Program-made: the position numbers and the translations under genes | Shown: piece after piece, positions 37,135-45,437 of the stretch | Layout of the letters: each line of letters starts with the position of its first letter | Numbering within the stretch: the first letter of the stretch is position 1 | From: CBDHDJ01 sp965261645 | GTDB taxonomy: Bacteria; Pseudomonadota; Alphaproteobacteria; SHVV01 | Direction: 5' to 3' | Assembly (NCBI GenBank): GCA_965261645.1 | Contig: CBDHDJ010000001.1 | Coordinates: 124,001 to 188,000 of the forward strand | Length of the DNA: 64,000 nucleotides | The notes under the pieces: model-generated | The model's input: only the letters and a program-made list of their open reading frames with translations | What the model was told of the DNA's origin: nothing | Databases searched by the model: none

Positions 37135-37794
37135 TCAAAACGCAAATCCGGCCTCGTGAACGAAACCGGGCAGCAATGGAATCGCGGCATCGAGAAGGGC
37201 CCGGGAAGACACGATCCCCCCCTCGCGCATCATGAGGGTGACCTGACCCATCGGCTGGGCGGGTTTGTTGACCACCGCGACGAGCCGCCCGCCCTCCGCC
37301 AGCTGATCGATTAGGCGCTCAGGGATAACTTCGACCGCGCCGTTCAGCATGATCGCATCATAGGGCCCCTGCTCCGCGTAACCCTCGGGCAAAGCGCCCT
37401 TGACCGTGACGGCATTGCCGATGGCGAGCTCGACGAATGTGGCGGCCGCCTCTGCGGCGAATTCAACATCGGATTCGAGCGCCACCACGGTCCCGGCGAA
37501 CCTGGCGAGCACAACGCTCGAATACCCGGTCGCGCAGCCGACATCGAGCACGATGTCGTCGGGGCCGGGCTGGGACGCCTGGACGAGATGGGCGAACACC
37601 ATGGGTTCCATGAGATGGCGACCGCGGCCGAGCGCCAGGTCTTCATCGACATAGGCCAGCGAGCGGAGCGCCTCGGGCACGAAGCGATCTCGCGGCACCT
37701 CGGCGATCACCTCGAGCAGCCGGGGATCGGTAATGCGGTTGGTCTGGAGCTGGCTCTGCACCATGTGGAGCCGCGCCGCTGCGAAATCGGACAT
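37135..37794 (-). CDS. Protein-L-isoaspartate O-methyltransferase-like protein
   Basis: A 219-residue SAM methyltransferase of the PCMT family, second in this window. It has RDRFVPEALRSLAYVDEDL and the SAM loop VLDVGCATGYSSVVLARF. The catalytic-region segment ENNS/GxxS of genuine Pcm is replaced by GRGRHLMEPM, so it may be a divergent paralogue. It is found upstream of tolC in many alphaproteobacteria. Confidence 0.85.
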   Translation of the reverse strand: MSDFAAARLHMVQSQLQTNRITDPRLLEVIAEVPRDRFVPEALRSLAYVDEDLALGRGRHLMEPMVFAHLVQASQPGPDDIVLDVGCATGYSSVVLARFAGTVVALESDVEFAAEAAATFVELAIGNAVTVKGALPEGYAEQGPYDAIMLNGAVEVIPERLIDQLAEGGRLVAVVNKPAQPMGQVTLMMREGGIVSSRALLDAAIPLLPGFVHEAGFAF

Positions 37795-38019
37795 GGTTGC
37801 GCGTGTCTGCCTCGTGACGGGTGGAACGGGGGATTGCGTGAATCGACATCATAGGGTTGTCAGTCCGCCGCGTATAGTGTGCCGCCTTCGGCCGGTGACA
37901 ACGCCGCTGCCGGCATCGTGGAACGCTCCGCGCCACGCCGCTTGACGCGGTGATGGTAATGGGGTTGGTGTCGATTAATGGGTAGGCTGGTACGGATTTT
38001 CGTCAGCGCACCCCGTCGA

Positions 38020-38093
38020 GGCCCGGTGGGAGAGTGGCTATCCAACGGACTGCAAATCCGGTTACGCCGGTTCGATTCCGGCCCGGGCCTCCA
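38020..38093 (+). tRNA. tRNA-Cys (GCA)
   Basis: A 74-base cloverleaf with acceptor stem GGCCCGG / CCGGGCC, anticodon loop ACTGCAAAT (anticodon GCA), T-arm GCCGGTTCGATTCCGGC and an encoded CCA end. The accessory region begins directly after it. Confidence 0.95.
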
Positions 38094-38158
38094 ATGTTTT
38101 CAATGACCTGGCAGGATCACGGCAGATCGATCGGCGACCATGGCAACACGTTGGTAAC

Positions 38159-38428
38159 TCAGTGCTTGACGACCTGTTGCCCCTCTAGCTCGGCCATCGC
38201 TGCCGCGCTCGCCACGGCCTGCAATAGCATCCCGGCCAATTCGGTGGCCTGATCGAGCGTGAAAACCGTGCCGACCGTGTTGCCTTCGGGTGCGGCCGCC
38301 TCGCCCGGCTTGTCGCGAACGCGAAGCCCGAGGAACACCGCCATGTCGCCGTGGTCGCTCTTGACGACTTTGACCTGAAGGTTTGAAGGGCCGGGGGCCT
38401 CAACTCGGGTGCTGCTCTTGGTGGCCAT
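38159..38428 (-). CDS. Hypothetical protein, phage/plasmid-type cassette
   Basis: An 89-residue protein from ATG 38428 (MATKSSTRVEAPGPSNL), with AAAGGA upstream. It has a beta-rich first half and an Ala-rich helix (LAGMLLQAVASAAAMAEL). Not recognised. Its second half resembles in style the next small gene (38547-38792), perhaps an old duplication. Last gene of the ssb cassette. Confidence 0.6.
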   Translation of the reverse strand: MATKSSTRVEAPGPSNLQVKVVKSDHGDMAVFLGLRVRDKPGEAAAPEGNTVGTVFTLDQATELAGMLLQAVASAAAMAELEGQQVVKH

Positions 38429-38546
38429 GGTGGCTGATCCTTTCTCGGTGTGGTAAGACGGGTTGCTCTCTCGTAGTGTTCGGGCCTCCTTTTTGGGGTC
38501 GACGGCGCCGCAGGGAAGCAAGAGCCCCCGGCGCCGTCACTTTTTT

Positions 38547-38792
38547 CTAATGTGTGGTTTCGGGCGCGGACCCCTCGCCCTCCTCCCGGATCGCTTGCAC
38601 CGTCTCCGCCAGATGCACGGCAATGTCGGCTGCCATGTCCAGGTCAACGCCGATCACGAAAACGCTCTGCTCGCCGTCCTGGCCTACTCCGGTCAAGCGC
38701 AGCACAATGCCCCTGCCGCCGTCGTCGGCTTTGGCGGACATAATCTCGCAAGTGCCAAGCAACTCTATCGCGGCCAGGGTTGGCGCAGCCAT
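38547..38792 (-). CDS. Hypothetical protein in ssb cassette
   Basis: An 81-residue acidic protein with VFVIGVDLDMAADIAVHLAE, a beta strand then a helix. Not recognised. It lies 3 bases after the next upstream small gene on the same strand, so it is probably co-transcribed with ssb. Confidence 0.55.
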   Translation of the reverse strand: MAAPTLAAIELLGTCEIMSAKADDGGRGIVLRLTGVGQDGEQSVFVIGVDLDMAADIAVHLAETVQAIREEGEGSAPETTH

Positions 38793-38795
38793 GTC

Positions 38796-39029
38796 CTATC
38801 CCTTCAAGATTGATGTCAGTGCATCGTTCGCCAGCCGCGCTATATCCTGGAGCGCAGCATCGACATGGCCGTCCGCATGGCGGCCCGGTGAACTCACGGC
38901 CACCTCGCACAGGCGGCCCTCAACATCGAACAGGCGATGCAGATAGATCGAGCCGATCCCAAGCGGGATTTTGTCGCTGACGGTGCGATGGCGGGTTGGT
39001 GAGGGGCGCTCAGAAGGGAATTTCGTCAT
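38796..39029 (-). CDS. Hypothetical protein overlapping ssb
   Basis: A 77-residue protein (MTKFPSERPSPTRHRTVSDK start) whose first 20 bases overlap the end of ssb, pointing to coupled translation. It contains IYLHRLFDVEGRLCEVAVSS. Not recognised. Confidence 0.55.
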   Translation of the reverse strand: MTKFPSERPSPTRHRTVSDKIPLGIGSIYLHRLFDVEGRLCEVAVSSPGRHADGHVDAALQDIARLANDALTSILKG

Positions 39030-39444
39030 CTGGTCCTGCCTCGGTCGGGCCTTGCTGGGCCGGGTCCGCCTCGCGCGCAGTGCTGGCAATATCGCCCTCG
39101 GGTTTCTTCCGCCGACTTCCAGGCTGAGCGGTCCGGGCTGACACGATGGAGTCGAGCACGATCTTTAGGCGTTCCTGGTCGACTCCGTCCTTGTCCCGCC
39201 ATTGGTTCATTTGAAGCCGCCCGGCGATTGATACCGGATCGCCCTTTGCGTGCCGTTCGACTGTTTGAGCCACGCGCCCGAAGGCTACTACCTCAATCCA
39301 CAGTGTCCCCTCGGTGGTCGCCCCGTCCTTGTAGGACTCCAGGGTCACGGCAATCGTCGTAGTGACCATTGCTGTGCCGGTCGATGTCGAGCGGGCCTCG
39401 GGATCGCGCCCAAGGCGACCGTGAACTGCTAGTTGCGCGGTCAT
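39010..39444 (-). CDS. ssb: Single-stranded DNA-binding protein
   Basis: A 144-residue SSB with one OB fold (VHGRLGRDPEARSTSTGTAM, LWIEVVAFGRVAQTVERHAK, KGDPVSIAGRLQMNQW), a Gln/Pro/Arg linker and the acidic tip DDEIPF that recruits replication proteins. It lacks the usual N-terminal MAGSVNKV start and sits among small unknown genes next to a tRNA, so it is likely the copy of a mobile element rather than the housekeeping gene. Confidence 0.9.
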   Translation of the reverse strand: MTAQLAVHGRLGRDPEARSTSTGTAMVTTTIAVTLESYKDGATTEGTLWIEVVAFGRVAQTVERHAKGDPVSIAGRLQMNQWRDKDGVDQERLKIVLDSIVSARTAQPGSRRKKPEGDIASTAREADPAQQGPTEAGPDDEIPF

Positions 39445-39656
39445 GATTTTGTTCTTCGTTGCTGGGCCTTCGCCCTGGCGTTGTTGCGGGCTCTGACTTC
39501 CGCCGCCAGCCCGCGCTCTAAGGCACCGCGGACGATCAACGACACTGCCACGCCGTCTGCCGCCGCCGCGTTCACAATCGTCTTTTTCATCGCCGCCGAT
39601 AAGCCTACGGTTAGCGGCACAAGTGGCGCGTCAACGCGCCGTCTCGTTACGGCCAT
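39441..39656 (-). CDS. Small basic protein, ribbon-helix-helix-like
   Basis: A 71-residue protein from ATG 39656 (MAVTRRRVDAPLVPLTVGLS) with a beta strand then two helices and a basic C-terminal tail (RARNNARAKAQQRRTKS), a shape seen in plasmid/phage ribbon-helix-helix regulators. It overlaps ssb by 4 bases. An ATG seven codons upstream reads through a run of eight G, which also forms its ribosome site. The assignment is by shape only. Confidence 0.5.
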   Translation of the reverse strand: MAVTRRRVDAPLVPLTVGLSAAMKKTIVNAAAADGVAVSLIVRGALERGLAAEVRARNNARAKAQQRRTKS

Positions 39657-39706
39657 GTCTCCCCCCCCTCCATTCATAAGTGAATATCAATGCGGTTACA
39701 TAAGCG

Positions 39707-39734
39707 ATTATCTCATCGACTTTACCACAGTAAA
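39707..39734 (-). promoter_or_regulatory. Possible promoter of the ssb cassette
   Basis: On the minus strand TTTACT and GATAAT are spaced by 16 bases, about 50 bases upstream of the small basic protein gene, in an AT-richer stretch. TTCATAAGTGAA (39673-39684), a short inverted repeat, lies between and could be an operator. Confidence 0.35.
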
Positions 39735-39794
39735 CTCGCTTGCCAAGGCATTGCCGATGCCAAGGCCGCCTGATCGCCAGGTCTCGCGATTTAG

Positions 39795-39822
39795 GGCCCG
39801 TAGCATTACGGGCCTTTTCTTT
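39795..39822 (+). terminator. Plus-strand terminator without an upstream gene
   Basis: A perfect 8-bp stem GGCCCGTA / TACGGGCC with loop GCAT, followed by TTTTCTTT. It reads on the plus strand, where no coding gene lies upstream; the neighbours are all on the minus strand. A run of 11 G follows at about 39830-39840. Confidence 0.65.
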
Positions 39823-39905
39823 GATCGTCGGGGGGGGGGGCGAGTCTCGGGCGCGGTCGTGATCGCCGCGCGGGCCTGGGTGCGGCGAGGTCCGCGAGAA
39901 TTGCC

Positions 39906-40115
39906 CTAATGAATGGTGTTGCTGGCGACCGGCATGAGAACGAACAACCGCGCCGCGATGGCGTGGGCATCCTCGTCGGTCATGTCCGATGCCCGCCGCG
40001 CCTCGGCCGCCAGGTCATCGCAGCTCATGGTGTCGGATCGTCGCGCACCACTGACGCCGCGCGAGGCGGCGAGAACTTGGGCGAGACTACTGGCGGCGGG
40101 ATTAGACTTGACCAT
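39906..40115 (-). CDS. Hypothetical small protein
   Basis: A 69-residue polar helical protein (MVKSNPAASSLAQVLAASRG). Not recognised. It follows the virion-like gene on the same strand by 57 bases. Confidence 0.4.
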   Translation of the reverse strand: MVKSNPAASSLAQVLAASRGVSGARRSDTMSCDDLAAEARRASDMTDEDAHAIAARLFVLMPVASNTIH

Positions 40116-40172
40116 CGACGCCGGCCCTCGGCCTTCAGTTTCTTTGCGTTCGCGCCACGTCGCCAGGGCGTC

Positions 40173-40637
40173 TTACTCGCCGCCCGGATGGTTCAAGAAA
40201 GCGGGGGCGGTCCCGGCACCGGAGCCGCGAGATGTCGTCAGGCGCGCGCGCAAAATTTTGGTCTGGCCGCTCGAAGAGTCGTCGAGCTGGCCTGCCGTGC
40301 TGGTGGTGTACAGCTCGGCCTTTGCGCCAGCGCTCGCGTTCACGCGAATGTCCGCAGCCCCGTCAGTTTGGAACCATGCATATTCGTCGTCGGCAACCGC
40401 CACCTGGGGCCAACCGATCGGTGCGGCCTCGTTGGCGTCAAGCAACGTCTTGGTCAACGCCTTGGCCTGGAAGTTGGCTCCCTCGATGATCGCCGCGTAG
40501 CTGGCCGAGATCGCGCCGGACGCCTGGGCGTAAACAAACTCATTTCCCTGTCTGTCAGCGGCCCGACTGCCAAGCGCGTGTTGCGCCGTCTCATGGCTGC
40601 CGTCGGTGTCCGCACCGAGCTGTGTCAAAGAAGCCAT
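40173..40637 (-). CDS. Probable phage structural (head-associated) protein
   Basis: A 154-residue protein from ATG 40637, with AAAGGA upstream. GNEFVYAQASGAISASYAAI and VAVADDEYAWFQTDGAADIR recall small virion proteins found beside capsid genes of tailed phages. No other head gene is present, so it is a fragment of a former prophage or related element. An IS1182-like element has inserted 46 bases upstream and probably removed its promoter. Confidence 0.5.
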   Translation of the reverse strand: MASLTQLGADTDGSHETAQHALGSRAADRQGNEFVYAQASGAISASYAAIIEGANFQAKALTKTLLDANEAAPIGWPQVAVADDEYAWFQTDGAADIRVNASAGAKAELYTTSTAGQLDDSSSGQTKILRARLTTSRGSGAGTAPAFLNHPGGE

Positions 40638-41148
40638 ATCGGTATCCTTTCTCTTTCGTTCAGTCTTGACTAGATCCCGCCTAACAGCCCGTTGATTAAG
40701 TGGCTTTTTCCGGTTCTCACCCCCAGATGAGGAATGCGGCGGCGAAAGCCGTCTGGCCGCTTTGCGAGCCCCCCCGTGCCACCAGCATGGCCCCGGTGGG
40801 CGTGAGCAGAACGAAAATACCGCCATATCCGCCCGCCACGGCCTCCCGCGGGGTGCCGGCGCCGATGAGCTGGCGCATCAGTAACGATAGATTGTGGCCG
40901 GCGACGTGGAGCAGGTATCGCTTGTGCACATTCTCTCGCCCGCGCAGCCAGGTTCGTCGCATGCCGCCACGATCGAGGTTGTGGGCAAAGCAGCGCTCGA
41001 CGATCTCGGCGCGCAGCTTGAAGGCCTCGCGGGCGACCCCGGACTTGAGCCGCGCACGGTTATTGGTGACCGCGCGCCGCGCCGCCTCATCACCGTGCCA
41101 GCGCGAAAAGCCGGTCTGCTTGGGCGCCGCGATCCGGGTCTTCCAGGG

Positions 41149-42676
41149 GTAAGCGTTCCGTCGGGCCGGGATGGACCGGACGGGCAGAGGTGCCGAGCGT
41201 CTGCTGAGTAAGGAAATTGCTGACTGCGCCCGGCTGCCCTCAGGTGGTAGCCGAACCAATACCACCGACCACCGAATTGGCTATGCGGAACGGACCTCTC
41301 GGCCCTTCACCCCGCCTAGCCCTTCCTCCCGAAGGTGCCTAAACCAGCAATCGCCGCAGACTTATCCGCTACGCACGCATCGCTGATTGCGACTGAAGCA
41401 TCACCTGCACTGACCGTCGTGTGGCCAATCTCGAACGGATCAGATTGACGAACGGAACGATCTAAATGACGATATCATCTTGTGTATACCGTCAGCCCCA
41501 CCTGCAAGAAGGAGGGCGGTCAACAACGCATCGGTTACTCGGAACGCGTCGAGTTGCAACGCCGACTCAGCAAGTGCGCCCACCAGCTGTCCGTCCTTCA
41601 TCGGAACAAACTGACCCAGCACTCGTACCCCTGAGAACGAAGCCACCGCACCGAACGCCAAGGAGAGGAAACTCGCCGCACGAAGTTTCCCCGCGTGCAC
41701 CTTCGAGAGTGGAAGCCATGTCTGCTCATCTGCTTCGTCTAGCCCTGCATGAGCCCCATGAACATTCTGCACAAGCTCACGCATGTACGTCTCGTCCTCT
41801 TCGGACGCGGCACGTGATGACCCGTGGCGACGCTCTCTCTCTTCAGAGAGCGTCTGTTCAGCTTTCGCGAGCTTGGCCTCGGCTCGAGTTAACGGACGCC
41901 TCACACGCACCTTTTCAGGATCGTATCGCTTGGCCACATACACCTCGACCGACCGCTCTATCACTATCGCAACCAGGGCAACAGTGAGCAGCAACGTCCC
42001 GATCTGTCCGAACGACGTGGAATCGAACTGCAGTTCCTTGAATCCCAACGCGGTCGCGACAATCGCTAAGACGAGAAGGACTGCGCCGTAACCAGCAGCG
42101 AGTTTCGCTTCAAGAGACATGACCAACCTCCACGGAAATACTACACGAACGCTCTTCGTTCGAGGGCCGACAACAGCTTGGTTCGCTCGCTACCGTTCGT
42201 ACTGCTAGGACTTCGCGAACGCAGAAATATGCCGGGCACTCTATCGCGTGGAGATACCCTGCCAAACACACACCCAATCAACTGGGCTCCCAATCTATGC
42301 CATTGCGCTTCGCGTTGGCTACACACGCGGACCTGGACGAGTACCCCTACGACGATGCCCGACAATTCGGCCATTCGAGGCTGGCCGCCGCCAGCTCTAG
42401 TCGCCGCCCCTGTCCGTGTAGATCTCCCAAGTATCGCCATCCTTTCCCGCGCAGATCGTCGTATTGCTCATGCTCTAACCCTCCGATCTATGTTGAAAAC
42501 ATACCGGGATCCCGGCGATGCCTCCAATAAGGAGCCAAAATCTCCGATTCAAGATTAGATCGATTCTGGCATCTTCAAAAGTCGAGAGGCACCTAGCGGC
42601 TCTCCTTGCTCAGCCTACGCTCAGTACCTCTTCCCGCCTTCCCGCCCGGTCCATCCCGGCAAGACGGAACGCTTAC
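41149..42676. mobile_element. Transposase-less IS66-like unit carrying a membrane-protein gene, 1528 bp
   Basis: Both ends begin GTAAGCGTTCCGTC, and the inverted similarity continues imperfectly for about 70-80 bases (next CCGGGATGGACCGG). The unit is flanked by TTCCAGGG at 41141-41148 and 42677-42684, an 8-bp target duplication. GTAAGC-type ends with an 8-bp duplication are features of the IS66 family. No transposase, TnpA or TnpB frame is inside; the only convincing gene is the four-helix protein on the minus strand. The stretch 42127-42660 holds no gene I can support. Confidence 0.85.
41440..42120 (-). CDS. Cargo gene: hypothetical four-helix membrane protein
   Basis: A 226-residue protein from ATG 42120, with GGAGG seven bases upstream. 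It has two N-terminal helices (about residues 9-28 and 42-62), a charged helical stretch rich in Arg/Glu/Lys (about 70-115, possible coiled coil), and two C-terminal helices (about 148-170 and 193-212) followed by GGADGIHKMISSF. No enzymatic motif is visible. It is the only gene of the IS66-like unit. Function unknown; stress, transport or defence roles cannot be told apart from sequence. Confidence 0.75.
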   Translation of the reverse strand: MSLEAKLAAGYGAVLLVLAIVATALGFKELQFDSTSFGQIGTLLLTVALVAIVIERSVEVYVAKRYDPEKVRVRRPLTRAEAKLAKAEQTLSEERERRHGSSRAASEEDETYMRELVQNVHGAHAGLDEADEQTWLPLSKVHAGKLRAASFLSLAFGAVASFSGVRVLGQFVPMKDGQLVGALAESALQLDAFRVTDALLTALLLAGGADGIHKMISSFRSFRSSI

Positions 42677-44025
42677 TTCCAGGGACTGTCGTTCAGAGCC
42701 CTCAAGACCGCCCGTGAGTGATAACCTTTGTCGGCGACGCATTCGGCCGGGTCCTCCGATGTCGGTGCCGCATCCACCGCCTCGAGGTTTGCCTCGGCCT
42801 TCGCCAGGGTCTTGGAAAGCGTCGTGGTGTCGCCCTCATCGGCCGGGTGCAGCTCGGCCGCCACCACCGCGCCGGTGTCCAGATCCACCGCGTGCTCGGG
42901 CTTGTAGGCCAGATGCGTCGTGCCGTCCTTCATCTTGGTGATCTTGGCCTCGGGGTCGCTCTTCGAAACCCAATCCGTGTTGGAAAGCTTCTTGCCCTTG
43001 CGCTTCCGGTCCAGACGCGCCAGGTCCTCGGCCGTGGGTGTCTCGACCCCGCTTTCCCGGGCCAGGCGCTCCAGCATCTCCCGGTAGCCTTCGCCGTTGT
43101 CGCGCCGCACGATGTTCCGCAGCGCCGCGTTGGCCTCCATGGTCGAGGCATCGACGCCGATGCGCTCGCCCTTGATCAGCCCCGCCTCGGCGATCAGCAC
43201 CAGAACCCAGTCGAAGACCGCCGCGTGGACTTCATGGGGCAGGCGCGTGCGGCTCCGTGACAGCCAGGAATGGTCCGGTACCCGATCACGGCTCCCCAGT
43301 CGCAGGAACGCCCGCAGCGAAAGCGAGTCCGAGCAGCGCCACTCCAGACCGCGCTCGCTGTCGATGCCCTCAAAGTAGCCCACCAGGTGCATCCGGAAAT
43401 AGCGCCCGGGCGGCACCGAGGGCGCGCCCATCCGGACCGCGTAATAAGGCCGGCAGCTCGCCTCGGCAAAGGCGTCGAAGCCGCCCTCGATCAGCACCGA
43501 CTGCAAGCGGTCATAAAACACATGACCCGGAGAGCGCGGCATCTCCGACCAGCTCACCATCAGGTCCCCCTGACCATCCTTCTGCCGTCCCATCGCCATC
43601 GGCAAATCCCCCTGCAAATCAGGGAACCAGAGAATCAGACGGCGCCGACTTAATCAACGGGCTGTTAAGGGCATCAGGGAAAGGAATCCTCACCTATGAC
43701 AAAGAAAAAAACTGCCAGGACGATAGTGAAGACGCCTGTCATCGCCAACGACCCGGAAGCTCGGAAAGGCAACCTGAAGGCTATTGGTGGGTCACACTCG
43801 GATTGCTTGAATACCATGCTCGCCAACCAGGCGATGCAGACCCTGTGGTTGGAGCAGTTGGACGCGTCGGAGCGGGACAGGAAACGAAGCGCCACCGTTG
43901 ACGCGCTGGTCGGGATCGGTCCGAAAGACGAGCTGGAAGGCATGATGGCGGCGCAGCTGATCGCGGCCCATAACGCCGCGATGGAGTGCTACCGCCGAGC
44001 CATGCTCGGGGAGCTGACCTTCGAG

Positions 44026-44782
44026 GCTTGCCTATCCGGTTATCACCCACACCCACTATATGTAGTGTGCACCCATTTTCCTGAGTAAAGCTCGGTGCAG
44101 GTCGAAGCGGAGATATCTCCGGCGATGCCGAGCAGGGACTCGGACGGCATTGTAGCGGCTTTTAGGCGACACTTTAGCGTGGTGGAAATCCTAATCATTG
44201 AGTCGGATTTGGCAAAACGCCACGTTGCATAAAGGACCGTCACTTCATTGAAATTTATCTGAAATCGGAGGTGAACGACACCGATGGAATATTCCAGGAA
44301 ATCAGAGCTTCATTGAATTGTAGGATTCGAGTGCCGGATTATTCACAAATAGCTCTGTGAACTGGTTTTCAAGTTCGCTCAATACGTCATATGGAGTAAA
44401 CGGATTGAGGATCACGTTCTTGCGTGTCGCTTCGTCTTCGCTGCGACTCAAAACGCGCAGGAGACTAACAGGCGCGGACGGGTTCTTCGCAACGATTCGT
44501 GCCAGCGCGTCGCTTTCTTCGACTAGTGCCGTCAATCGCTCAGACGATGTCGTTTCATCAGCAGCTTCCCGTCTGGCCGTGGGTTTCTTCGTTTTTCCCT
44601 TGGTCGCCACCGTTCCGTCCCCCGATGTTAAGTACGTGACGTGAATTAAAATCCGGTTCGGTTTTCAGAACAATCAAGAATTAGCCGGATCGCCTCCTCA
44701 ATGCGCCTGCGCCGGCCCTTGCCTGCAGTCCAAGGAGACACACTACATATAGTGGGTGTGGGTGATAACCGGATAGGCAAGC
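44026..44782. mobile_element. Transposase-less unit with 44-bp perfect inverted repeats carrying an LRV-like gene, 757 bp
   Basis: The first 44 bases (beginning GCTTGCCTATCCGGTTATCA) are exactly the reverse complement of the last 44 (44739-44782). TTCGAG stands on both sides (44020-44025 and 44783-44788), a 6-bp target duplication. Within each repeat, CACTA/TAGTG can form a small hairpin. There is room for only one small gene and no transposase. I cannot assign an IS family. Confidence 0.88.
44302..44610 (-). CDS. Cargo gene: leucine-rich-variant-like protein
   Basis: A 102-residue protein from GTG 44610, with GGGGGACGG upstream. After a Lys/Thr-rich start it shows repeats of the form NPSAPVSLLRVLSRSEDEAT and NPFTPYDVLSELENQF, which resemble leucine-rich-repeat-variant helices (NPxxPxxxLxxL). 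Probably a small solenoid for binding. It is the only gene inside the 757-bp unit. Confidence 0.6.
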   Translation of the reverse strand: MATKGKTKKPTARREAADETTSSERLTALVEESDALARIVAKNPSAPVSLLRVLSRSEDEATRKNVILNPFTPYDVLSELENQFTELFVNNPALESYNSMKL

Positions 44783-44990
44783 TTCGAGGGACGGCGCGAG
44801 AATCTCAACCAAGCGAACAAGCTCTCCCGCACCTGGGCGATGCTACTCGACGCGTTGAACAAGCATCGCGGCAAGGGTCACCAGAAGGTCACGGTCGAGC
44901 ACGTTAACGTTCACGCCGGCGGACAGGCGGTGGTCGGAAACGTCGAAAGACCGGGGGGTGGGGATCGAAGAAAATTGTAGGAATAACCCC

Positions 44991-45260
44991 ATGCACAGGA
45001 GAACGCCTAAGCCCTTGCCCATGCACCTGGGTCCCCGGTGTGGAGCCAGAACGCGGAGCGGGACGCCGTGCCAATCGCCCGCGATGGCGAACGGACGTTG
45101 CCGGATGCACGGGGGCAAGTCCCCCGGCGCCCCGATTGGTAACAGCAATGCTCTAAAGCACGGGCTCTACAGCGCTGAGGCGATCGCCAGGCGCAGGGAA
45201 CTGGCTGCGTTGGCCCGTTCCATGCGTGGACTTGTGAAGGAGGTTGTCGGGCTGGAATGA
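44991..45260 (+). CDS. HGGKS-motif hypothetical protein with Cys/His cluster
   Basis: An 89-residue protein starting MHRRTPKPLPMHLGPRCGAR. The cluster C-x9-C-x9-C-x2-H (CGAR to CRMHGGKS) may bind zinc and is followed by SPGAPIGNSNALKHGLYSAE, a motif common in phage, plasmid and island proteins of unknown role. It starts 10 bases after the split hypothetical gene, so the two form a unit. Just downstream is the CRISPR array. Confidence 0.7.
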   Translation: MHRRTPKPLPMHLGPRCGARTRSGTPCQSPAMANGRCRMHGGKSPGAPIGNSNALKHGLYSAEAIARRRELAALARSMRGLVKEVVGLE

Positions 45261-45437
45261 TGGCAACGGCCTACGCTGCGCGGTTCGTCTTGATGTAAAG
45301 CCTCCGACTCGATTTGACGGGCGCGTCAGGTGACTGCGCTGAGGGCGGGTTGCTGGCTGTCCGACAGATCGGGAGCCCTGATGGTCTTTTCGACAGCGAG
45401 AGGTAGTGTTTCTCGGAAGGTCTGTATAGGTGACCGA

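Larger units (their letters stand above)
40717..43617 (-). pseudogene. IS1182-like transposase, split by insertion
   Basis: The N-terminal part (43617 down to 42677) is followed by the insertion, whose end adds Lys-stop after NDSPW. The C-terminal part resumes at 41148 and runs to 40717. Joined, it would be the 454-residue protein of copies B and C, with small differences (last residue Gly in place of Glu). Confidence 0.9.
40684..43665 (-). mobile_element. IS1182-like element, copy A, interrupted by a cargo-bearing insertion
   Basis: Ends read CAGCCCGTTGATTAAGT and its inverse, flanked by a TA on each side (40682-40683 and 43666-43667). Removing the 1528-bp insertion and one 8-bp repeat leaves exactly 1446 bp, the length of copies B (45873) and C (50054). 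The copy is inactive because its transposase is split. Confidence 0.9.
43696..44980 (+). pseudogene. Phage/plasmid-type hypothetical gene split by a 757-bp insertion
   Basis: The first part (43696-44025) encodes 110 residues starting MTKKKTARTIVKTPVIANDP and ending MLGELTFE. The frame resumes at 44789 (GRRENLNQANKLSRTWAMLL) and stops at 44980 (GGGDRRKL). With the insertion and one TTCGAG repeat removed, a continuous 173-residue frame results. The predicted frame that runs into the insertion (to 44088) ends in meaningless residues. The family is unknown but looks like the conserved neighbours of HGGKS-type genes. Confidence 0.8.

Noticed and set aside
39830..39841. Run of 11 G as a phase-variation tract
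   Set aside because: It lies outside any gene and is not near a likely start; no functional link is visible.
42141..42440. A 99-codon minus-strand frame upstream of the cargo membrane gene
   Set aside because: No ribosome site, no coherent motif; probably the non-coding arm of the IS66-like unit.
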